From: Caballeronia calidae | GTDB lineage: Bacteria > Pseudomonadota > Gammaproteobacteria > Burkholderiales > Burkholderiaceae | Assembly: GCF_900044055.2 (NCBI RefSeq) | Contig: NZ_FCOX02000057.1 | Location: 1 to 44,277 of the forward strand | Length of the DNA stretch: 44,277 nt | Direction of reading: 5' to 3' | In this document: positions 43,780 to 44,277 of the stretch, piece after piece | Layout of the letters: each line of letters begins with the position of its first letter | Numbering within the stretch: the first letter of the stretch is position 1 | Translations under genes and position numbers: made by a program | Notes under the pieces: generated by a model | Seen by the model: only the letters and a program-made list of their open reading frames with translations | What the model was told of the DNA's origin: nothing | Database searches by the model: none

Positions 43780-44277
43780 CATTGCGCGCAAAAATGGCTT
43801 TCCCGGCGGCGAAATCAGGGCAATGTTGTCCCCTTCGGGACTTACGCAGGCGTCATTTTCGACATTCTGCGTAGGTTCAGCGCCGCGCAGACGAGTTTCC
43901 ATTCGGCCTGGGCCTTGGCCAGTCCGCGCATGCTGAATTGTCGAAATCCGAGAACGCTCTTTACCCAGGCATTCGGCGGTTCGGACAGCCATTTGCGCTT
44001 TCGATAGGCCGCCTGAGTTTGCGCACAAGTAAACTTGTCGGCCATCGCAGCGCATAGCGGGCGCTTCCGGGCATCGACCTTCACCTCTTTCTTGCCCTCG
44101 CGTCCGGGCGCCACGATCAACTCGGCGGGGTGCTCGCGCAATTGTTCGAACGTCGCCTCCGAGCGGTAGCCCGCATCGGCAAGGACTTGCTTGGGGGCGG
44201 CCCCGGCGTCGCGCGCTACCGCCGCCAGAACGATCGGCAATTGGCCGCTGTCGGCAGCACAGTTACCCAGTTCGGCC
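43780..44277 (-). mobile_element. Insertion sequence, right-hand portion outside the window
   Basis: Inferred from the transposase fragment. The inner end should lie shortly after the stop codon, between about 43760 and 43841, but the terminal inverted repeat cannot be defined without the other end. The left boundary given is approximate. Confidence 0.5.
43842..44277 (-). CDS. Transposase, IS1182-like, C-terminal part (cut by window edge)
   Basis: The frame is open from the right edge of the window to a TAA at 43842, giving the last 144 residues of a DDE transposase. Recognisable parts are QVLADAGYRSEATFEQL (the late catalytic-domain strand with Asp) and the ending WLSEPPNAWVKSVLGFRQFSMRGLAKAQAEWKLVCAALNLRRM, typical of IS1182/IS5-type transposases; the Glu before PPNAWVK fits the last acid of the DDE triad. 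The N-terminal part is outside, so intactness cannot be judged. Confidence 0.88.
   Translation of the reverse strand, partial: AELGNCAADSGQLPIVLAAVARDAGAAPKQVLADAGYRSEATFEQLREHPAELIVAPGREGKKEVKVDARKRPLCAAMADKFTCAQTQAAYRKRKWLSEPPNAWVKSVLGFRQFSMRGLAKAQAEWKLVCAALNLRRMSKMTPA

Noticed and set aside
43693..44055. Second open frame overlapping the transposase
   Set aside because: No similarity to transposase or other proteins; the other frame has clear transposase motifs.

Overview
The window looks like chromosomal sequence from a Burkholderiaceae bacterium, most likely Paraburkholderia/Caballeronia. The DNA is very GC-rich with strong third-position GC bias. It carries an aceE-aceF-lpdA cluster with lipoyl domains on both E2 and E3, a phasin gene, a HemP-type hemin uptake gene and an FtrABCD iron-transport operon. 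The genus call is an inference from gene content and order; no rRNA or tRNA gene is present to confirm it.

Left part (1-10.9 kb): a duplicated intergenic repeat precedes kdpD, the turgor/K+ sensor kinase, which has no kdpE after it. A GNAT acetyltransferase converges on a LysR regulator. The LysR gene diverges from a nitrilase-fold protein that lacks two of its three catalytic residues, followed by a cytosine-deaminase-like amidohydrolase. A collapsed remnant of an MltF-like lytic transglycosylase follows, then a DUF2252-SulP transporter unit.

Middle (10.9-27.2 kb): a 72-aa protein, prlC (oligopeptidase A), folD, a DUF3300/DUF2950 pair of exported proteins, and a FixLJ-like sensor/regulator pair, all but the first on the minus strand. 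They diverge from the pyruvate dehydrogenase operon aceE-aceF-lpdA. LpdA has two lipoyl domains, the second about 90 % identical in DNA to lipoyl domain 2 of AceF.

Right-middle (27.2-37.9 kb): a phasin gene with a clear promoter and an operator-like palindrome, a PBP7-type D,D-peptidase, an IclR regulator divergent from lutA-lutB (no lutC), a Gly/Pro/Tyr-rich lipoprotein, a 72-aa exported protein, an aromatic/aspartate aminotransferase and uvrB.

Right end (37.9-44.3 kb): an iron block. A sigma70-type promoter with a Fur-box-like site leads into P19 (ftrA), a cupredoxin (ftrB), the Ftr1 permease (ftrC), a polyferredoxin (ftrD) and a GlcG/HbpS-family gene. hemP, on the other strand, has a second Fur-box-like site inside its promoter. 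Between them lies a strongly foldable stretch (about 42100-42196) that I cannot assign. An AtaL-like protein, an OsmC peroxidase and a transposase cut by the window edge close the region.

No CRISPR array, prophage, rRNA or tRNA was seen. The most unusual items are the catalytically degenerate nitrilase homologue, the two-lipoyl-domain E3, the folded element near hemP and the MltF remnant.
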